A stretch of 64,000 bases of DNA from Autumnicola tepida (GTDB lineage Bacteria; Bacteroidota; Bacteroidia; Flavobacteriales; Flavobacteriaceae), in the NCBI RefSeq assembly GCF_031846485.1, contig NZ_JAVRHQ010000022.1, forward strand, positions 1 through 64,000. Reading direction: 5' to 3'. The notes beneath the pieces are model-generated. The model worked only from the letters and a program-made list of their open reading frames with translations. It was not told where the DNA came from and ran no database searches. Shown piece by piece: positions 61,615 through 64,000 of the stretch. Made by a program: the position numbers and the translations under genes. Position 1 is the first letter of the stretch; every line of letters starts with the position of its first letter.

Positions 61615-61869
61615 ATGCAGGATAAAAATTATAAAGAAAATTTTTTACTTCAATTTGGACATAATCTTGGTAAGATTCGTCAGAGTAAAAATTTAAGTTT
61701 TAGGTCGTTATCACAGAAATGCGATTTAGATTACGCAGATTTAAATAAAATCGAAAAGGGTAAAAGAAATATCACACTTTCTACAATTATTGAACTTGCC
61801 AAAGGCCTAGAAATTCATCCCAGAGAATTGTTTGACTTTTATTTTCCTCTACAGGATTTGAAGGAGTAA
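61615..61869 (+). CDS. XRE-family HTH regulator
   Basis: 84 residues with a single HTH_3 domain: FGHNLGKIRQSKNLSFRSLSQKCDLDYADLNKIEKGKRNITLSTIIELAKGL. It ends with a short hydrophobic tail. The ATG at 61615 is preferred to a TTG seven codons upstream. It sits between the divergent sigma-factor gene and the cas operon, 438 bp before cas8b, so it could regulate either; sequence cannot decide. Confidence 0.88.
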   Translation: MQDKNYKENFLLQFGHNLGKIRQSKNLSFRSLSQKCDLDYADLNKIEKGKRNITLSTIIELAKGLEIHPRELFDFYFPLQDLKE

Positions 61870-62307
61870 TTTAATCATCCCTTAGACACCTTTATAAACA
61901 GCCCCTGCTTTTACTCTCAAGTCACTCTTCTAAGCAATTAACTGAATATTCGATCTTGAGCTAATTAGCACTGTGAAAAATCTTCCTCCTAGCAGAATAG
62001 CTATGTACTTGTATTAAGTATACCTTTCAAACTACTCTTATTCTTTTTAATTCTAATATTTTAAGCACAAAAATTTCCTGTAGGAATATTAAGATAATTT
62101 TAGTAAATATGTACTTCCTTCCGATAAAAATTCCCCTACGAGTTTTCATCTAAGGTATGATTGCTTTATTAAAAAAATTAAGATGAGGGGAAATTTCTGA
62201 TTTCCTTATAGTAAGATCATTACGGTTTTCCATAATGGCACCAATAAAGGACAGCTTATTTTAGAATATGCTTTCTAAGAGTAGCTATAACAAAAATTCA
62301 TGATAAT
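61870..62307. other. Intergenic region before cas8b
   Basis: 438 bp, AT-rich, with no gene. It holds short imperfect inverted repeats (TTCCCCT near 62129 with AGGGGAA near 62189, and TTCCT/AGGAA near 62079-62090). No repeated CRISPR units were seen. It probably contains the cas operon promoter. Confidence 0.5.
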
Positions 62308-64000
62308 ATGCTAGACACACTTCTTAAAATTGGGGAATGGCAAAGCCAGGGAAAAAGTGAATGGGATCGATTTTTGGAATTCCCAAAGGTTGAGAGAAAA
62401 GATAAAAACGGGAATCCAGTACAAAACTTCACGCTGCCCATAATTCTTGATCTAGATACTAGAGACGTTATTATCGACCAAGAAAATTTAAGGGAATATA
62501 ATGAGAAGGATGTTAGAATGGCTTTAGGAAATAAAATGAAAGGGTCCAATAGTAAGGCTATTTGCAGTTCAGGCATTTCAAAAAGACTAGGCAGGATATT
62601 TCAAAGTTTTTTCGGGAAAGATGGTAGCATGGCAGATAGTGGAAATTTAATTGAGGCTATTGAAAATGAAAAACCGTCATTGCTTGACGATCATTTAAAA
62701 AGATTGTTGACTGAACTATTACTTCTAAAAGAGGTTTTCATAGAAAGAACAACCGATCCAGACAAAAAAACTATCAACATTAAAACAATAAATGAAAGAT
62801 TTGGACTTTCCAGAAATGAAAAAATTGTTTTTCTCGAAACGTATATAAAATCAGTAGATTTTGGATATCATGAGCCGATTTTGTTTTCTGAAATCTCAAA
62901 TTACAGAACATTTTTAGAATACTCATATTTTGGCGATAGGGAAGATGAAAAACCTAAAAAGGCTAAACAAAAACTTTGCTATGCTAGCGGAAAAATAAAT
63001 GAAGATGTAAAAGAACTAAATCTTACAACTCGGTATAGCTTAAATAAAATGTTTGTAACCGAAACAAAAAATTATGCATCTGGTTTTGATAAAAAGAAGT
63101 TCTCTATCAATTATCAAGTTAGCGTTGAAAATCAGAAAAAACTGGATTATGCATCAAGCTATTTATTAAATCAAGGATATAAAATACGTATTGCTAATTT
63201 AGATCACGTCATTGTACCCCAATTTATGCAAAATTCCAAAGTCGATTTAGAAATGGCTTTGGAAGGAATGCATAAGAAATCAGACCTCCTTTTCAACATA
63301 AACAGTCTGGATGAGTTTGCCAAAAACGTTAATCTAGAACTGGATGATGAAGTATTTTGGATAAATTTTATTGCTTTTGAGTCTGATGGTAATTTCTTCA
63401 AATCAACAGAAATTATCAAAGATGTAAGCAGCTTTCATATTAGCAAATTGCTTAAAGCTTTTAATGATGTCAACTGGGAATTTCGCGAGACTAGTTTTGT
63501 GGATTGGGACAAAGTAATGACTGAATATGATTATGACAGCAAAGAACGCGTGCCAAGGAATTTAAACTTTAATTCCGTTTTTAAAGTCATACCACTACGA
63601 AAAGACAAAGAAAAAAAGAATAAAGCTTTAGAGCTATTTAAAACCATTCTTGAAAATAGAAAAGTAAACATCGAGATTCTTTATGATTACTTTGTAGAGC
63701 TCATACTTTGCCATTACTACCGTAGATATGGCAGCTATACCAATGTACAACAAAGTAGTAACGACTATTTCGACTTTGCTGTCCGTGATAGCGTTTTCAA
63801 ATACCACGCCTTTATACAATTCCTTAAAAAACTAAACTTAATCGATATGGAAGATTCCCAAACTAATCCCATCCAAGGAAAACTGGAAAATAAATATGAT
63901 CAAGCCATTCAGGAATTCTTTACTAAAATGTCTTTGAATACAGATCAAAAAGCCATGTTTTATCTGGGAAGAATGCTCAACACTGTTGAATATATCCAAA
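62308..64000 (+). CDS. cas8b: Type I-B CRISPR Cas8b (TM1802/Csh1 family), cut by the window end
   Basis: The frame starts at ATG 62308 (MLDTLLKIGEWQSQGKSEWDRF) and stays open to the window end, 564 codons. It matches Cas8b in the N-terminal DKNGNPVQNFTLPIILDLD, a Cys-containing CYASGKINEDV block (a weakened zinc-ribbon position), TETKNYASGFDKKKF and the late MFYLGRMLNTVEYIQ. Cas8b is the large subunit that recognises the PAM in type I-B Cascade. cas6 is not seen upstream, so it must be downstream or elsewhere, together with cas7, cas5, cas3 and the array. Confidence 0.8.
   Translation, partial: MLDTLLKIGEWQSQGKSEWDRFLEFPKVERKDKNGNPVQNFTLPIILDLDTRDVIIDQENLREYNEKDVRMALGNKMKGSNSKAICSSGISKRLGRIFQSFFGKDGSMADSGNLIEAIENEKPSLLDDHLKRLLTELLLLKEVFIERTTDPDKKTINIKTINERFGLSRNEKIVFLETYIKSVDFGYHEPILFSEISNYRTFLEYSYFGDREDEKPKKAKQKLCYASGKINEDVKELNLTTRYSLNKMFVTETKNYASGFDKKKFSINYQVSVENQKKLDYASSYLLNQGYKIRIANLDHVIVPQFMQNSKVDLEMALEGMHKKSDLLFNINSLDEFAKNVNLELDDEVFWINFIAFESDGNFFKSTEIIKDVSSFHISKLLKAFNDVNWEFRETSFVDWDKVMTEYDYDSKERVPRNLNFNSVFKVIPLRKDKEKKNKALELFKTILENRKVNIEILYDYFVELILCHYYRRYGSYTNVQQSSNDYFDFAVRDSVFKYHAFIQFLKKLNLIDMEDSQTNPIQGKLENKYDQAIQEFFTKMSLNTDQKAMFYLGRMLNTVEYIQ

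Noticed and set aside
62030..62060. Weak match (TTCTTTTTA core) of the distal guide to the region before cas8b
   Set aside because: Low-complexity T-rich sequence and an indel are needed; no flanking G. Not convincing as a target.
1..64000. tRNA or rRNA genes
   Set aside because: No cloverleaf or rRNA-like stretch was recognised by eye. A dedicated scan would be needed to exclude one.

Overview
The window looks like the chromosome of a marine or soil Flavobacteriaceae member (Bacteroidota, relatives of Gramella/Salegentibacter/Zunongwangia). Supporting signs are a T9SS type B sorting domain, a LytS/LytTR two-component pair, the Bacteroidota promoter form TTG-N19-TAnnTTTG, weak or absent Shine-Dalgarno sequences, PepSY/TonB iron-uptake genes, and carbohydrate genes (GH88, GH115, DUF1593).

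Region 1 (1-38.3 kb) is mostly ordinary chromosome. It holds lipoamide dehydrogenase, an NhaC-type antiporter, a thiol-redox cluster (2-Cys peroxiredoxin, thioredoxin, small DUF6952-like protein, then Tpx and DgkA), and a cell-envelope operon (FtsK, LolA-like, LptF/G-like, RibB/A). A TonB receptor follows with two PepSY membrane proteins, then an L,D-transpeptidase, LytS/LytTR, a VanX-like dipeptidase, a GapN-like aldehyde dehydrogenase, two sulfotransferase-like genes, GH88, an S41 protease, a DUF481 protein and an MFS exporter.

Region 2 (38.4-47.5 kb) is more accessory. It has a RES/Xre toxin-antitoxin pair, a large T9SS-secreted modular protein, unknown membrane genes, a decayed stretch with an ssb fragment, and an RtcB RNA ligase divergent from a WYL regulator that carries a one-base frameshift.

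Region 3 (about 47.5-58.9 kb) is a mobilizable element: HTH protein, DnaD-like and DnaC-like replication proteins, an oriT-like inverted repeat, MobC, an HxHxH relaxase and a small membrane protein. Its 3' end is duplicated as near-identical direct repeats (51907-52290 and 58571-58918) that bracket a GH115/DUF1593 carbohydrate cargo. An IS110-family element has landed in the first copy. No integrase is seen.

Region 4 (58.9-61.5 kb, minus strand) is the highlight. An ECF sigma factor carrying an extra C-terminal helix-turn-helix is followed after 2 nt by a truncated Cas12f/TnpB-like protein that lacks the RuvC catalytic residues and the zinc ribbon. Two tandem copies of a structured non-coding RNA follow, each with a different 3' flank. 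This fits an RNA-guided transcription system in which a nuclease-dead Cas12f and a guide RNA bring a sigma factor, and so RNA polymerase, to chosen promoters. To my recollection such dCas12f-sigmaE systems have been reported only recently in Bacteroidota. The two duplicated guide RNAs, the sigma-factor extension and a 110-nt hairpin upstream of the sigma gene are the new details visible here.

Region 5 (61.6 kb to the end) has a small XRE regulator and the start of a type I-B CRISPR locus (cas8b, cut by the window edge).
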